Shown piece by piece: positions 62,892-64,000 of a DNA stretch of 64,000 bases. The notes under the pieces were generated by a model. It made no database searches, had not been told where the DNA came from, and saw only the letters and a program-made list of their open reading frames with translations. A program made the translations under genes and the position numbers. Source of the stretch: Pterois miles. Its lineage: Eukaryota > Chordata > Actinopteri > Perciformes > Scorpaenidae. The DNA lies in contig CAMQGK010000110.1 of assembly GCA_947000775.1 (NCBI GenBank), positions 22,107,501-22,171,500 of the forward strand. The letters run 5' to 3'. Positions within the stretch are counted from its first letter, which is position 1. Each line of letters opens with the position of its first letter.

Positions 62892-63050
62892 AGCAGCCGC
62901 CGTGAGATCCCTGGATATCTACAACTGATGGAGGTAATTACAGGACGAGCCACAGACAACAGCCCGCGTCCCGTTGCCGCTCCGCTGCTTTGGGTAAACC
63001 AGAAAGCCGCCTTTCCAGTTTGCCGCGGGCCTATATGTAGTAGGTAATAC
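62892..63050 (-). other. Probable first (non-coding) exon and promoter of sptssb
   Basis: On the - strand a GC-rich stretch ends GGCGGCTGCTTGG and is followed by the donor GTGAGTC. Upstream lies CTACATATAGGC, a possible TATA-like site. It sits 1.5 kb before the coding exon with its orphan acceptor. No coding frame is needed, since the ATG is in the next exon. The exact start is not known. Confidence 0.5.
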
Positions 63051-63660
63051 AGACTGGGAGAATGACACCACACCCACTAGCCTACTCGCACTTACACTCA
63101 CGACTCACCTGGCTCACAGATCATGCAGGTGGAGTGACCGAGGATAGGCCGGGTGTGTGTTTACGCAGCCAAAAAGAAAAGAGAAAAAAAACCCACAGTC
63201 CTCGCATCAGAGGAGCAGGGGGAGTCGGTGTCTGCGGTTGCAGCTCTGTTTCAGCCATGCACGGTCCGCTGCTTTGTTTTGCTTTATCTTTAAACTTTTT
63301 TCCCCCCTCAGTCCGTGTCGCATCCTCGTCCCGCCACCATGCTGCAGCCCGACACTGCGCCGCAGTGCCAGCTCTGACGCAGACAGCAGCAGCAGCAGCA
63401 GGATGGAGAAACACCAGACAGCGCAGGCATCGCACCGGTACGCACCCACACCGCAGAGAAGGGATGTTACAGGAGCATATGGGCACCAAATACTGACCAA
63501 CTATGAAATCATACAATGAACGCAAAAATATTCTAGCAGTAGTAGTATTTTTTATTCAGTCATCACACGTAATACAATAAGTATGAATAACACAAGCAAT
63601 GCTAACAAAGTCAACAGTCTTTGTATTCAGTAGTGACTGAATAGGCACAGGCAGAAGTAA
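63051..63660. other. GC-richer region upstream of sptssb
   Basis: Several CpGs and a good start context (GCCACCATGC near 63333-63342) that opens a frame of only 12 codons. It may be a CpG-rich promoter region or an alternative first exon. No gene is supported. Confidence 0.3.

Positions 63661-64000
<340 letters not shown>

Noticed and set aside
63341..63379. ATG in a perfect GCCACCATG context
   Set aside because: The frame ends after 12 codons, and no splice donor within it leads to a recognisable exon.

Overview
The window is vertebrate genomic DNA, almost certainly from a ray-finned (probably percomorph) fish. The genes are split into many short exons with GT/AG borders, gene density is low, CA/TA microsatellites and short inverted-repeat transposons are abundant, and the recognisable genes (syntaxin-1, caspase-1 with a CARD, Rabex-5, an Fc-receptor-like protein, otolin-1, the small SPT subunit B) have teleost-like sequences. 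There are no bacterial-type operons, tRNAs or CRISPR arrays.

Layout. 1-6.3 kb (+): the 3' end of a syntaxin-1 gene (stx1a-like), with two alternative SNARE-half exons and two alternative membrane-anchor exons. 9.2-23.6 kb (-): a caspase-1 cluster. It holds a decayed fragment, an intact eight-exon casp1 of 383 codons, a badly eroded second casp1 copy, and a short gene that encodes only a CARD (95 aa) before an in-frame stop. 24-31 kb: a tandem duplication of about 3.1 kb made of non-coding, repeat-derived sequence. 31.9-37.3 kb (+): complete rabgef1 (Rabex-5) in eight coding exons, with an antisense LINE remnant in intron 3. 40.7-43.4 kb (+): a secreted Fc-receptor-like protein with three Ig domains and an acidic repeat tail. 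44.9-46.9 kb (-): otolin-1, convergent with it. 47-61 kb: mostly repeats, including an inverted AT-rich minisatellite, a GT-rich island, a polypurine tract, a foldback element and small transposons. 61.1-63.1 kb (-): sptssb, a one-exon coding region with an upstream non-coding exon. The window ends in a long TA repeat.

Sequence quality matters here. Three islands (4733-5364, about 16430-20560 and about 25766-27899) look like poorly corrected consensus. The first has no C at all on the + strand for 632 bases. The other two match clean copies elsewhere in the window and differ almost only by tiny deletions, mostly of C-containing steps. Apparent pseudogenes inside these islands should not be taken at face value.

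How the genes relate: caspase-1 and the CARD-only protein would act together in inflammasome signalling, the short one as a possible decoy. Otolin-1 is an otolith matrix collagen. Syntaxin-1 and Rabex-5 are membrane-traffic proteins. Stx1a and rabgef1 share human chromosome 7q11, while otol1 and sptssb are neighbours on human 3q26, so the window joins two ancestral linkage blocks.
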